Origin: Flammeovirgaceae bacterium
GTDB taxonomy: Bacteria; Bacteroidota; Bacteroidia; Cytophagales; Cyclobacteriaceae
Length of the DNA stretch: 64,000 nt
NCBI GenBank assembly: GCA_021298355.1
Contig: JAJTEH010000001.1
Coordinates: 124,001-188,000, forward strand
Direction: 5' to 3'
Below are positions 27,016 to 36,148 of this stretch, in pieces (the stretch's first letter is position 1; each line of letters begins with the position of its first letter). The notes beneath the pieces are model-generated. The model did not search any database and was not told the DNA's origin. It saw nothing but the letters and a program-made list of their open reading frames with translations. Made by a program: the position numbers and the translations under genes.

Positions 27016-28899
27016 TTAGAATAAAACCCAAATTATAAATAATACAGCTGTAAATAAAAACCAAAATAAATAATGTTGCACATATCCACTTCTGCTCACT
27101 CTTACCCAACCACCCAGCGTATAGCTTGCTTTGTAAGTCATGCGTACTAATCCATCTACTAACCAATAATCTAAAAAGCTGATGATATGGCTAAATAATA
27201 CAGTTGCAAAAGCCATAACATGAATAAAACCATCGATCCATTTTTTTTCTATGGATAAAAATAAGTTTCCTATAAAGAGAGTTGGTTGAACAAACAATTT
27301 TTGTTGCAAATTATCTAAAGCAAAGCCTTGCAGCAAGAGTTGATTAGGTGAGTTGCTAATGTCTCTGCTATTGAAATACCGAAATGCCAAAAAGAACAAA
27401 ACAGGAAAGAACAGCGTACTGCCGATGGTTAACCAAACAGGTGTTGTAAATGTGGTTTTCGAAAAGAAATAAAAATCCGCATGAAAAGGATTAAAATTTA
27501 TGATCCACCAAAAACTTGCTATACTCAATGCAATTAGTGGAAATAAGAAAACTGGCTTTTTCTCTGATGAAGCTGAATTAAAGTTTTCTTTGCTCTTATT
27601 GAAGAAGGTATAAACAATCAAACGGGTAGTATAGATAACCGTGATAGTCGATGTCAGGATAATAAACACAAAATAAAATATTGAAAGTGAGTTTTTGCTA
27701 TTCCAGGCTTGGGTTAATAAATATTCTTTCGATAAAAACCCTGATGTGAAAGGAATGCCACACAAGGCTAAACTAAAAATTAAAATGGTGTAAAAGGTAT
27801 AAGGATAACTTTTGTAAGGCGCTCCTAAGTTGCGTATATCTTGAACGTTAATTTCTTTATTTACTCGATTTTCTTCTAAATGATGAATTAAAGCGCCTAC
27901 ACCCAAAAACAATCCAGCCTTAAAAAAAGCATGACTTATCATATGTAACATTGCCGCTTGCGGACTTGCAATTCCAACAGCTGCCATCATCAAACCCAAC
28001 TGAGATATAGTAGAGTAAGCCAATATTTTCTTTACATCAAATTGTTGTGTGGCTGCCAGCGCTCCTAGTAAGGCTGTTAAACTGCCGATGGTGGTAAGAC
28101 CATGTAAAACGGATAAAGGTAAAATGGGAGATAGCCTGATCATTAAATAAACACCGGCAATAACCATGGTGGCAGCGTGTATCAGTGCTGAAACAGGCGA
28201 AGGTCCAGTCATGGCGCTCGGCAACCAATTCATTAAAGGAAATTGTGCTGATTTTGCCAGAACACCTAAAAGCAACATCCAACCCACCAGTTGAGGTAAA
28301 GTTTGTTGGCTATCGATGATTTCTTTGAGATTGAACGATTGATAGTAGGCAAACATCAAAATAATAGCACTGAGCAATAGCAAATCGCTGAAGCGATTCA
28401 ACAGCATGGCTTTTAAAGCTGCGAAACCTGCTTCTGTTTTTTCTCTGTAAAAACCTATTAAAAGATAGGAAGCAAGTCCTAGACATTCCCATGCTAAAAA
28501 GATAACAATCAAGTTTCCGGCACAAACAAAAAGCAACATGGAGGCTGTAAAGAATAGCAAACCATTGAAATAGCGCGATAAAGATTTTTCATAGGCCATG
28601 TAGCCAATTGAAAACACATGCACCAAAAATGAAATGATACTCACCACTGGCAATAGCAAGATGCTATCCCGATTGATGTAATAATTTAATTCGATGGAAA
28701 AGCTTTGCAGCTTAAACCAAATCAAACTGGTTTCTATTTGTGTTTCGTGCTGATTGATAAAATAGAAAACCAATATATTGATGATGAATAAAAAAAACGT
28801 TGATGTATACGCAACATATTTTCTCAGCCATAGATTCATCAACATACCAGCAAAAGGTAAGCAACAAATTAGCGACACAAGAATAAAAGATTGACTCAT
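27016..28899 (-). CDS. nuoL: NADH-quinone oxidoreductase subunit L
   Basis: The largest antiporter-like membrane subunit of complex I, 627 residues. Seen directly: FLAWECLGLASYLLIGFYR, LAKSAQFPLMNWLPSAMTGP, SALIHAATMVIAGVYLMIR, LAYSTISQLGLMMAAVG and the C-terminal hydrophobic anchor after the long lateral helix. It overlaps nuoK by four bases (ATGA). Confidence 0.97.
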   Translation of the reverse strand: MSQSFILVSLICCLPFAGMLMNLWLRKYVAYTSTFFLFIINILVFYFINQHETQIETSLIWFKLQSFSIELNYYINRDSILLLPVVSIISFLVHVFSIGYMAYEKSLSRYFNGLLFFTASMLLFVCAGNLIVIFLAWECLGLASYLLIGFYREKTEAGFAALKAMLLNRFSDLLLLSAIILMFAYYQSFNLKEIIDSQQTLPQLVGWMLLLGVLAKSAQFPLMNWLPSAMTGPSPVSALIHAATMVIAGVYLMIRLSPILPLSVLHGLTTIGSLTALLGALAATQQFDVKKILAYSTISQLGLMMAAVGIASPQAAMLHMISHAFFKAGLFLGVGALIHHLEENRVNKEINVQDIRNLGAPYKSYPYTFYTILIFSLALCGIPFTSGFLSKEYLLTQAWNSKNSLSIFYFVFIILTSTITVIYTTRLIVYTFFNKSKENFNSASSEKKPVFLFPLIALSIASFWWIINFNPFHADFYFFSKTTFTTPVWLTIGSTLFFPVLFFLAFRYFNSRDISNSPNQLLLQGFALDNLQQKLFVQPTLFIGNLFLSIEKKWIDGFIHVMAFATVLFSHIISFLDYWLVDGLVRMTYKASYTLGGWVRVSRSGYVQHYLFWFLFTAVLFIIWVLF

Positions 28900-29204
28900 G
28901 CTTGTTCTTTTAAATCTTGAATGGAACTAGGTGTAATGGTTTTGTATTGTCTTGCCACTTGAATCATGATGGCTATGCCACATGCTGTTTCACATATGGC
29001 TATGGCCATGATGAATAATGTTGTTGTTTGTCCGTTTACATTTTGAGGATACAAATGATTGAACGCCACTAAATTTAAATTGACTGCATTTAAAATCAGT
29101 TCTATTCCAATCAGAATAAATAATAAACTTTTTCGGGTTAACACCAACGCGGTGCCAATGGCAACCAACACAATAGCAGTGTAAATGAGATAAGTCGGAT
29201 TCAT
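28896..29204 (-). CDS. nuoK: NADH-quinone oxidoreductase subunit K
   Basis: Small membrane subunit of complex I (102 residues, three hydrophobic segments) in the E-channel region. LLFILIGIELILNAVNLNLV carries the conserved membrane Glu, and FIMAIAICETACGIAIMI carries the second. It overlaps nuoJ upstream and nuoL downstream by four bases each. Confidence 0.96.
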   Translation of the reverse strand: MNPTYLIYTAIVLVAIGTALVLTRKSLLFILIGIELILNAVNLNLVAFNHLYPQNVNGQTTTLFIMAIAICETACGIAIMIQVARQYKTITPSSIQDLKEQA

Positions 29205-29698
29205 GATTGTGTGTGATTGGTTTTTCCGGCAATATAGGCCACGCCAATAAAAATACTGAGTAACAAAATGCCTGTCACTTCAAAGGGCAAAGCAAAATCA
29301 CTTAATAACTCAAAACTAAGTTGTTGTACATCGTTCTTAACTTTTACTTCGTTTGGTAATTTTTTTACGGCTTGTGTAGCATATAGCAGAAGTGAACCCA
29401 GCACTAAGGCAATACCCATACCTGAGAAAATTTGCGTATAGGCAACTTTCGTAAAACTGAAACCTTTCTTATCCGATAGCATAATACCAAAAATGAACAA
29501 CACTGCTACTCCTCCTGCATAAATAAGAATTTGAGAAACACCAATAAACTCTGCTTGCATCAAAATAAATAAACCGGCAACACACAACATCACTACCAAT
29601 AAAAGCAACACAGCGTATAAAATTTGCCTCACAAACAATAATGCAAAAGCAGAAGCTAAGGTTAAAAAAATAAAAAAGTAAAAAACGAACTGAATCAT
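29201..29698 (-). CDS. nuoJ: NADH-quinone oxidoreductase subunit J
   Basis: Membrane subunit of complex I, 165 residues with five hydrophobic segments. The conserved helix LLLVVMLCVAGLFILMQAEF and the following VSQILIYAGGVAVLFIFGIM are characteristic. Overlaps nuoI and nuoK by four bases at either end. Confidence 0.95.
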   Translation of the reverse strand: MIQFVFYFFIFLTLASAFALLFVRQILYAVLLLLVVMLCVAGLFILMQAEFIGVSQILIYAGGVAVLFIFGIMLSDKKGFSFTKVAYTQIFSGMGIALVLGSLLLYATQAVKKLPNEVKVKNDVQQLSFELLSDFALPFEVTGILLLSIFIGVAYIAGKTNHTQS

Positions 29699-30384
29699 GC
29701 TTGTGGGGTTGAACTACCAGGTGGTTTTATTTTAGGTTTAAACACAGGCTTGATAGCTTTTGGTTTATCGGTGTTTTGAGTGGGTTGATCTGAATTATTC
29801 TCTTCAGCAGCAACAGCAGGAGTTTGTTTGGCATTTTCTTTAGCAGCCTGGTGTTCGCTCCATACTTTTTGCTTCGCATCAATTTCATCAGCACTCATTA
29901 CAGCAAATGCAAAATTGTGTTCTTTAATGTTGGTAACGCTGTAATCAAAATCAGGCGTCATGGTTAGGCATTCGGTAGGACAAACCGTAGTACACAAACC
30001 ACAGAAACAACATTTAGCCATGTCGATGTCAAACTTCGCAGCGTAAATTCTTTTCGAAGTTCCATCAGAGGTTTTGCCAATCACTTCAGGAGATTTTATC
30101 GGTTCGATGGTGATGCAATCAACCGGACAAACAACTGCGCATTTATCGCACACAATACAATCATCAATTTCATTGTGCAATTGATATCTTCCTACATCAG
30201 GAATTGGAATTTCAACATGTGGATAGGCAATGGTTGCTGTACCTTCTGCTTTCTGGAAATAATCAACATCGCGAATATCTCTCGGCTGACCTTTTTTCAA
30301 AACGGTCTTCATCTGTTTCCAGGTGAGGTGTAAACCTTGTCTGACAGATTGAGTAGCCGATAAAAGATCTTTCCAATACTTCAT
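29695..30384 (-). CDS. nuoI: NADH-quinone oxidoreductase subunit I (two 4Fe-4S clusters)
   Basis: Peripheral-arm ferredoxin-like subunit carrying clusters N6a and N6b of complex I. Two C-x2-C-x2-C-x3-CP motifs are intact: CIVCDKCAVVCPVDC and CCFCGLCTTVCPTEC. At 229 residues it is longer than the ~180-residue E. coli protein because of a low-complexity Asn/Lys/Pro-rich tail of about 45 residues. It is the first nuo gene of the run; nuoA-H are not upstream, where a thioesterase gene lies instead. Confidence 0.94.
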   Translation of the reverse strand: MKYWKDLLSATQSVRQGLHLTWKQMKTVLKKGQPRDIRDVDYFQKAEGTATIAYPHVEIPIPDVGRYQLHNEIDDCIVCDKCAVVCPVDCITIEPIKSPEVIGKTSDGTSKRIYAAKFDIDMAKCCFCGLCTTVCPTECLTMTPDFDYSVTNIKEHNFAFAVMSADEIDAKQKVWSEHQAAKENAKQTPAVAAEENNSDQPTQNTDKPKAIKPVFKPKIKPPGSSTPQA

Positions 30385-30416
30385 AGATCAAAATAAACAA
30401 CAATAAATGAATTTCG

Positions 30417-30968
30417 TTACGCTTTCAATTGAATTTCACATCTTTCGTTTGCTAATAATTCTTCCGCTTTATCTAAATGTACAGCCGAGTTTGCATCGTC
30501 CATCTGTTGTCTTATGTTTTGTTTGATTTCTTTCATGTGTAAAGCTTCGATAAAGCGTTTTACTTCTTCTTGGTTTTGCAATAAAAGGGGAGGAACAAGA
30601 GCAGGTTTATCATCATCACCTTTGGCGACCATTGTAAAATAACAGGAGTTAGTATGTTTGATTTTCCCTGTTTTAATTTGTTGTGCTTCCACCCGAATGC
30701 CAATCACCATCGATGTTTTACCAACGTAATTAACAGATGCTTTCAAGGCAACCAATTCACCTACTTCAACAGGTTGTAAAAACTCTACTTTATCAACTGT
30801 AACGGTTACGCAATAAGTGCCGGCATGTTTTGAGGCTGTAGCATATGCTACTTTATCCATCAGCGATAATAAAATACCTCCATGAATTTTACCTCCAAAG
30901 TTAGCGTAGGAAGGAATCATCAGTTCCGTTATCGTAGTTTGTGAATAGGAAACAGGTCTGGCTTGCAT
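30417..30968 (-). CDS. Acyl-CoA thioesterase (hotdog fold)
   Basis: Hydrolyses acyl-CoA to free acid and CoA in the cytoplasm. The 183-residue sequence has the single hotdog domain of the YciA/BFIT type: ANFGGKIHGGILLSLMDKVA with the HGG turn and catalytic Asp, VTVDKVEFLQPVEVGELV and KTSMVIGIRVEAQ. The last ~40 residues are a charged helical tail. It lies 23 bases downstream of the MATE gene and 32 bases upstream of nuoI; the chain-length preference is unknown. Confidence 0.9.
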   Translation of the reverse strand: MQARPVSYSQTTITELMIPSYANFGGKIHGGILLSLMDKVAYATASKHAGTYCVTVTVDKVEFLQPVEVGELVALKASVNYVGKTSMVIGIRVEAQQIKTGKIKHTNSCYFTMVAKGDDDKPALVPPLLLQNQEEVKRFIEALHMKEIKQNIRQQMDDANSAVHLDKAEELLANERCEIQLKA

Positions 30969-30991
30969 AGTACTGTTTTAGCTGATGTAAT

Positions 30992-32341
30992 TTACAAATC
31001 GTTTGCTGCTTCTGATATTTTTTTCTTAATCTGATTGCGCAATCGAATAAATAAAGCAATGGCTACCAGAGTTAAACCAATCAATAAACCCATCCAAATG
31101 CCTCTCGCGCCCCAATCAGCGTAAAAAGCTAGCCAATATCCAAGAGGCAAACCAATAACCCAGTAAGAAATGAATATAAGAACGGAAGGAATTTTAACAT
31201 CTTGTAAACCGCGTAAGGCTCCTGCACAAACAACTTGAAGTCCATCCGACAGTTGAAAGAATCCTGCAATAATCATGAGCGGTGCTGCCATTTCTATAAC
31301 AGCCCAATCATTTACATATAAGCTTGGAAAAAAATACCGACCGATGAAAAAGACAAGTGCAAAAACACCCATTAATGTTAATGCCATGCCGACTAAGCTA
31401 TAGGCTGCTAATCGTAAATCGTGCCATGCATTTTTTCCAATAGCATTTCCCAATCGGATAACCGCTGCTGCGCCTAATCCACTGGTTGTCATGTAACTGA
31501 TGGCTGCTAAGTTGATAGCAATTTGATGCGCAGCCAAGGCATTTGTTCCAATCCAGCCCATCATCACGGCACTAAAATCGAAGGCTGCTACTTCAAAAAT
31601 AAATTGAAGTCCTGCAGGTAAACCGATGTGCAACATGTTTTTAAACAATTGCGAATCAAAATTTTTTAGAATGAAGATGCCGCGGTATGCTTTCAATTTC
31701 GAATGGAAGAACACGTACAGCGCAATTCCCGCTGCCATAAAAATTCTGGAAATCAAAGTGGCGTAACCTGCCCCTGTTAACCCCATCGGTTCAAAACCGA
31801 AATGCCCGTAAATGAAAGTATAATTCAATAGAACGTTCAGCAAATTAGCAGCGATGATGATGTATAGCGATAAGTAAGTGAGCGACAAACCATCTGAAAA
31901 TTGTCTGAAACTTTGAAAGATTAATGTGGGAATTAAAGAGAATGTGATGATTTCTAAATATGGAACAGCTTGGTTAACTACTTCATCTGGTTGATCGAGA
32001 TGAAAAAGAAGATTGCTCCCGGCCATTACACCTAAAACCAATAACAAACTCACTAAAAAATTGATAACAAAACCATGTCTGAAAACAGACACGATTTTAT
32101 TCACATCTTTTTTTCCATCGGCTTCCGCCACTAAGGGAGTGATGGCATAAGAAACACCTATGCCAAAAACCAACAAAACATTGAACGTAACATTGGCTAA
32201 AGATGCACCAGCCAGTGGAGTGGCACCCACTCTTCCTACCATCACATTATCGGTAACACCCATTGCAATATGCCCGAGTTGACTCAACATCACGGGCAAA
32301 GCAATCTTGATGTTACTTTGTATATGTTCTTTTAAAGTCAT
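30992..32341 (-). CDS. MATE family multidrug/toxin efflux transporter
   Basis: A cation-coupled exporter with 12 predicted membrane segments in 449 residues. Family features are ALPVMLSQLGHIAMGVTDNV at the start, GASLANVTFNVLLVFGIGVS, LPAGLQFIFEVAAFDFSAVM in the second half, and ALRGLQDVKIPS near the end. It resembles the NorM/DinF-type branch. The substrate cannot be told. It overlaps the Nudix gene by four bases (ATGA). Confidence 0.94.
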   Translation of the reverse strand: MTLKEHIQSNIKIALPVMLSQLGHIAMGVTDNVMVGRVGATPLAGASLANVTFNVLLVFGIGVSYAITPLVAEADGKKDVNKIVSVFRHGFVINFLVSLLLVLGVMAGSNLLFHLDQPDEVVNQAVPYLEIITFSLIPTLIFQSFRQFSDGLSLTYLSLYIIIAANLLNVLLNYTFIYGHFGFEPMGLTGAGYATLISRIFMAAGIALYVFFHSKLKAYRGIFILKNFDSQLFKNMLHIGLPAGLQFIFEVAAFDFSAVMMGWIGTNALAAHQIAINLAAISYMTTSGLGAAAVIRLGNAIGKNAWHDLRLAAYSLVGMALTLMGVFALVFFIGRYFFPSLYVNDWAVIEMAAPLMIIAGFFQLSDGLQVVCAGALRGLQDVKIPSVLIFISYWVIGLPLGYWLAFYADWGARGIWMGLLIGLTLVAIALFIRLRNQIKKKISEAANDL

Positions 32342-32889
32342 GATTCAATTTTGTTTAATAAGATGGCTGCTTTCAAAATGCCGGCAACACTCATCGAATC
32401 GGTTATCTTTCCTTCCATTACCATCTTTAAAGCCTCAGCAAAGGGTAGCTTCTTTACTTGCAAATCGGCTTCGCTTTCTTCTAATTGATTATCACCAAAT
32501 TGTAAATCAGTTGCTAAGAAAATAAAGCCTTCTTCATCGGTTACAGAATTGGATGTATGAAAACGCATGAGCAATTGCCAGCTATTGGCTTCGATGCCCG
32601 TTTCTTCTTTTAATTCTCTTTTGGCTGATGTAAGCACATCGATGTGCAAGGGTCCGCCACCTTCAGGAATTTCCCAACTCCATTCGTTAAGTGTATAGCG
32701 AAACTGTCCCACTAACCAAGTGTTACCTTCTGCATCTATCGGAACTATACCAATAGCTTTATTTTTGAAATGAACTTTGCCATAAATGCCTTTACCACCT
32801 CCGGGGTTGATAACCTGATGTTCCTCCAAACGAATCCATTTGTTATCGTAAATGGTTTGTTGACCAAGCGTTACCCATTTATTTTCCAT
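32338..32889 (-). CDS. Nudix hydrolase, ADP-ribose pyrophosphatase-like
   Basis: Cleaves a nucleoside diphosphate linked to another group; the length (183 residues) and the start resemble ADP-sugar pyrophosphatases. The Nudix box reads GGGPLHIDVLTSAKRELKEETGI: the REL-x-EE-x-G core is intact, but the upstream Glu of the G-x5-E element is replaced by Ile. QFRYTLNEWSWEIPEGGG precedes the box as in ADPRase-like enzymes. It is the first gene of the ten-gene leftward run. Confidence 0.88.
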   Translation of the reverse strand: MENKWVTLGQQTIYDNKWIRLEEHQVINPGGGKGIYGKVHFKNKAIGIVPIDAEGNTWLVGQFRYTLNEWSWEIPEGGGPLHIDVLTSAKRELKEETGIEANSWQLLMRFHTSNSVTDEEGFIFLATDLQFGDNQLEESEADLQVKKLPFAEALKMVMEGKITDSMSVAGILKAAILLNKIES

Positions 32890-32910
32890 GCATCAATTTT
32901 TAGCAAGTCG

Positions 32911-32918
32911 CAAAGGTA
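32911..32918 (-). promoter_or_regulatory. Likely -7 box for the Nudix - MATE - nuo - purF run
   Basis: On the minus strand TACCTTTG matches TAnnTTTG exactly and lies 22 bases before the Nudix ATG. No good -33 TTTG is at 19-21 bases, so strength is uncertain. It is the only promoter-like site I see for the whole run. Confidence 0.45.
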
Positions 32919-32937
32919 AATAACTTATCTTTCGGCT

Positions 32938-33537
32938 GTGTTAAATCTTTTTTATTCATCTGATAAAATAGAAGCCGGCTGCGATGAAGTAGGTCGTGGT
33001 TGTTTGGCCGGACCAGTGGTTGCTGCCGCTGTGATTTTGCCAAAAAGTTGTGAGATTGATGGACTAACAGATTCAAAAAAATTATCAGAATCACAAAGAA
33101 TAAAGTTAGGACCCGAAATTAAAAAGCTAGCGTTGGCATGGGCTGTAGCGGAAGTATCTCCGGCTGAAATAGATGCCATCAATATTTTACAGGCAACGTA
33201 TAAAGCCATGCATTTGGCAGTAAAACAATTGAAAACTAAACCTGAATTGTTACTGATTGATGGCAACCGATTTAAACCCTTTAAAGATGTACCACACGTT
33301 TGCATCATTAAAGGAGATAGTCAATACTTATCTATTGCTGCTGCTTCTGTTTTAGCAAAAAATTATAGAGATAAATTGATGAAAGATTTACACCACCATT
33401 ATCCGAACTATGGATGGATTAAAAATGTTGGATATCCAACAGTAGAGCATAGAACAGGAATTGAAAAATTTGGCGTTACACCCCATCACAGATTGAGTTT
33501 TCAACTTTTGAAAAAACAATTGGATTTATTTGAATAG
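32938..33537 (+). CDS. rnhB: Ribonuclease HII
   Basis: Cuts RNA in RNA/DNA hybrids and removes single ribonucleotides from DNA. The 199-residue protein shows AGCDEVGRGCLAGPVVAAAV with the first catalytic Asp-Glu pair, LLIDGNRFKPF with the third acid, IKGDSQYLSIAAASVLAK with the fourth, and YPTVEHRTGIEKFG near the end. No ATG lies before the DEVGRG motif, so translation must start at the GTG at 32938, giving the usual family length. A near-consensus -7 box TATCTTTC sits at 32926-32933, so the leader would be very short. Confidence 0.94.
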   Translation: MLNLFYSSDKIEAGCDEVGRGCLAGPVVAAAVILPKSCEIDGLTDSKKLSESQRIKLGPEIKKLALAWAVAEVSPAEIDAINILQATYKAMHLAVKQLKTKPELLLIDGNRFKPFKDVPHVCIIKGDSQYLSIAAASVLAKNYRDKLMKDLHHHYPNYGWIKNVGYPTVEHRTGIEKFGVTPHHRLSFQLLKKQLDLFE

Positions 33538-33549
33538 AAATAAAGAATT

Positions 33550-34314
33550 ATGTGTTTGATTTTTTTTGGCATAAAACAACATCCGGAGTATAAGCTAATT
33601 GTAGCAGCCAATCGCGATGAGTTTTATAACCGACCCACTTTACCCGCACATTGGTGGGAAGAAAAAGATGTTTTAGCCGGAACCGATAGTGAAGCGGGCG
33701 GAACGTGGATGGGTATCCATAAAAACGGAAGGATAGCCTGGGTAACCAATTACCGCGATTTAAAAAATTTGAAAGAAGTAGCGCCATCGCGAGGTAAATT
33801 AGTTTCGGATTTTTTGGAAAATAATGAGTCTGCGAAAGATTATCTTGAAAAATTATCGCCACACACATCTGCCTTCAATGGATTTAATTTAGTAGTAGGT
33901 ACTGTAAATGAACTTTGGTACGCTTCTAATTATAAAGAAGGTTTTGAAAAAATAACGATAGGTGTACATGGTTTAAGCAATGCTTTGCTCGATACACCTT
34001 GGCCTAAAGTAGAAAGCGGCAAGCTAGAGTTTGCGCAATTGATTAACAATAAAGAAATATCAGTTGAAGCTTTATTTTCACTTTTAAAAAACGAAAATAG
34101 AGCGAATGATAATCAACTTCCGGATACTGGAATTGGAGTGGAAAGAGAAAGGGTTTTATCTGCTAGGTTTATCAAAAGTCCGGGATATGGAACGCGTTGT
34201 TCAACCATTGTTTTAGTCAACTTGCAAAACGAAGTAAACTTTATTGAACGAACGTACGATTTATCCACGTTCGACTATACGGAGAAGACCTATCAATTTA
34301 TTTGTAATGGCTAA
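33550..34314 (+). CDS. NRDE (TANGO2-like) family protein
   Basis: A 254-residue cytoplasmic protein starting MCLIFFG with a Cys in position 2, then LIVAANRDEFYNRPTLPAHWW, which contains the family-naming NRDE tetrapeptide. GGTWMGIHKNGRIAWVTNYR follows. Human TANGO2 is a homologue linked to lipid or haem handling; the bacterial role is unsettled. Lies 12 bases after rnhB and probably in one transcript with it and the hydrolase downstream. Confidence 0.9.
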   Translation: MCLIFFGIKQHPEYKLIVAANRDEFYNRPTLPAHWWEEKDVLAGTDSEAGGTWMGIHKNGRIAWVTNYRDLKNLKEVAPSRGKLVSDFLENNESAKDYLEKLSPHTSAFNGFNLVVGTVNELWYASNYKEGFEKITIGVHGLSNALLDTPWPKVESGKLEFAQLINNKEISVEALFSLLKNENRANDNQLPDTGIGVERERVLSARFIKSPGYGTRCSTIVLVNLQNEVNFIERTYDLSTFDYTEKTYQFICNG

Positions 34315-34318
34315 TCAT

Positions 34319-35188
34319 ATGAAGAAAAACAAAAAGCCATCGCTACCTTTCGCACTCAAAGCCATTCAGTTTCTATATCCTAAGGTAGAATTTATTTCAT
34401 CTTATCTGGCGGCTAAGTGGTTTATTCATTTGTTTTTTAGTCCGATTAAATACAAACCCACACACAAAGAAATTGAAGCGCTTAGCAGGGGAAAATCGTA
34501 TTTTATAGAAGTTGAAAACAAGAAAATTCATGTTTGTAGTTGGGGCGAAGGACGTGCAGTTTTAGCAGTGCACGGTTGGGCGGGCAGAGGTACGCAATTC
34601 AGAAAAATGGTCGAACCCCTTAACAAAGCTGGTTTTAAATTAGTAGCGATTGATGGCCCCGCACATGGTAAAAGCGATGGAAGCAAAACTGAAATTAGAG
34701 AGTTTTCTCGTGTAATCTCGGCTGTTTATCAACAAGAAAATGCTTGCGCAATTATCGCTCATTCTTTTGGTGGAGTTGCCAGTTTATATGCGATCAGTGA
34801 AGGACTACAAAACAAAATACAAATCAATATTGCCAGCCCAACTATTGGAGAAGAAATCATCCAAACATTTTTGAAAGCATTAAAAGCATCTCAAGATATT
34901 GGCAAGCGTTTCAGGAATTATATCATTCAAAAGACGGGTCAACCCTTCGAGTATTTCTCAGCGCTATCCATTATCAAAAGAATACCCATTGAATTAAATC
35001 TTTTGCTCGTTCATGATTTGGCCGATCCCGAAGTTTCCATCGAACATCCTAAAGCTTTGCGCTCGGTTTATCCTCCGGCTGAGTTATTGCAAACGAATGG
35101 GTTAGGCCATAATCGCATACTAAAGGATGACGAGGTGATTCAACAAATTGTAACATTCATCAGGCAAAAAACGTCAATAGAAAAATAA
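34319..35188 (+). CDS. Alpha/beta hydrolase
   Basis: A 289-residue enzyme of the alpha/beta hydrolase fold; the substrate is unknown. The oxyanion strand is VLAVHGWAGRGTQFRKM, the next strand VAIDGPAHGKSDGSKTE, and the nucleophile elbow is IIAHSFGGVAS (Ser with Ala in place of the first Gly). The final His is in LGHNRIL and an acid in VHDLADPE. The ATG at 34319 is chosen; ATG at 34307, overlapping the NRDE stop, is nearly as good. The first ~60 residues are a hydrophobic-basic leader before the core domain. Confidence 0.85.
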   Translation: MKKNKKPSLPFALKAIQFLYPKVEFISSYLAAKWFIHLFFSPIKYKPTHKEIEALSRGKSYFIEVENKKIHVCSWGEGRAVLAVHGWAGRGTQFRKMVEPLNKAGFKLVAIDGPAHGKSDGSKTEIREFSRVISAVYQQENACAIIAHSFGGVASLYAISEGLQNKIQINIASPTIGEEIIQTFLKALKASQDIGKRFRNYIIQKTGQPFEYFSALSIIKRIPIELNLLLVHDLADPEVSIEHPKALRSVYPPAELLQTNGLGHNRILKDDEVIQQIVTFIRQKTSIEK

Positions 35189-35294
35189 TAGGAAGAATAT
35201 GTAATTTTTGGGCAATTCTTCTACCTATGTAACAATTCATTTATCATAATTAAAAGAGTATTTAAAAGATTGATAAAATAGCCAAGACAAGCGC

Positions 35295-36008
35295 ATGAAA
35301 ATCATCGAAACGCACCACATTTCCAGAGAATATAAAATGGGAACCAACCTGGTAAAAGCTTTACAAGATATTTCCATTTCAGTAGACAAAGGCGAATATG
35401 TAGCCTTTATGGGTCCATCAGGTTCTGGAAAATCAACGTTGATGAACATTGTGGGTTGTTTAGATACACCCAGCAGCGGCACTTACATTCTGAATAACCA
35501 AGTGGTAAGTGAAATGACAGAAAATGAACTGGCAGTAGTACGCAATAAAGAAATCGGTTTCGTATTTCAAACGTTTAATCTTTTGCCAAGAGCCAGCGCG
35601 CTAGAAAACGTGGCTTTGCCTTTGATTTATGCCGGTTATGGAAAATCAGACAGAGAAGACATGGCGATGGAAGCGTTGAAAAATGTAAACCTTGAAGATC
35701 GTTGGCATCATAAACCCAATGAACTTTCTGGTGGTCAAAGACAACGTGTTGCAATCGCTAGGGCTTTGGTAAACAATCCATCCATCATATTAGCTGATGA
35801 ACCAACCGGTAACCTCGATTCGAAAACCTCTTATTCCATCATGAATTTGTTTCAGGAGTTACACGATAAAGGAAACACCATCATCATGGTTACACACGAA
35901 GATGATATTGCACATTACGCCCACCGCATCATCCGATTAAAAGATGGATTGATAGAGTGGGATAGAAAAAATGAAAACGTAAACAGGGGAGAACCCATTC
36001 ATGGTTGA
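35295..36008 (+). CDS. ABC transporter ATPase, LolD/MacB type
   Basis: A 237-residue nucleotide-binding subunit. Walker [18 protein letters not shown]-loop [11 protein letters not shown], signature [15 protein letters not shown], Walker [16 protein letters not shown] and the switch His in MVTHEDD are all intact. The sequence type belongs to the MacB/LolD/FtsE-like group that powers lipoprotein release or efflux. No permease gene is next to it, so its membrane partner must be encoded elsewhere. It is followed by a terminator. Confidence 0.92.
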   Translation: MKIIETHHISREYKMGTNLVKALQDISISVDKGEYVAFMGPSGSGKSTLMNIVGCLDTPSSGTYILNNQVVSEMTENELAVVRNKEIGFVFQTFNLLPRASALENVALPLIYAGYGKSDREDMAMEALKNVNLEDRWHHKPNELSGGQRQRVAIARALVNNPSIILADEPTGNLDSKTSYSIMNLFQELHDKGNTIIMVTHEDDIAHYAHRIIRLKDGLIEWDRKNENVNRGEPIHG

Positions 36009-36047
36009 AATTGAGCAATAAAAATGGTTTTATCTTTATTTTCAAGT

Positions 36048-36074
36048 AGATGCAAGGGTATTGCATCTTTTTTT
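36048..36074 (+). terminator. Intrinsic terminator after the ABC ATPase gene
   Basis: Perfect 8-bp stem AGATGCAA / TTGCATCT (36048-36055 and 36061-36068), five-base loop, then a run of Ts to 36074. Confidence 0.85.
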
Positions 36075-36107
36075 GTTTAATTATCGGCTGCTTTCGAAAC
36101 TATAACG

Positions 36108-36134
36108 GGGAATATTAACTTATAAAATATTCCC
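36108..36134. repeat. Inverted repeat upstream of the adenosyltransferase gene
   Basis: GGGAATATT (36108-36116) and AATATTCCC (36126-36134) are perfect 9-base arms with a 9-base spacer. No T-run follows, so it is more likely a regulatory dyad or leader hairpin than a terminator. Confidence 0.4.
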
Positions 36135-36148
36135 TTTATTAAATAATG

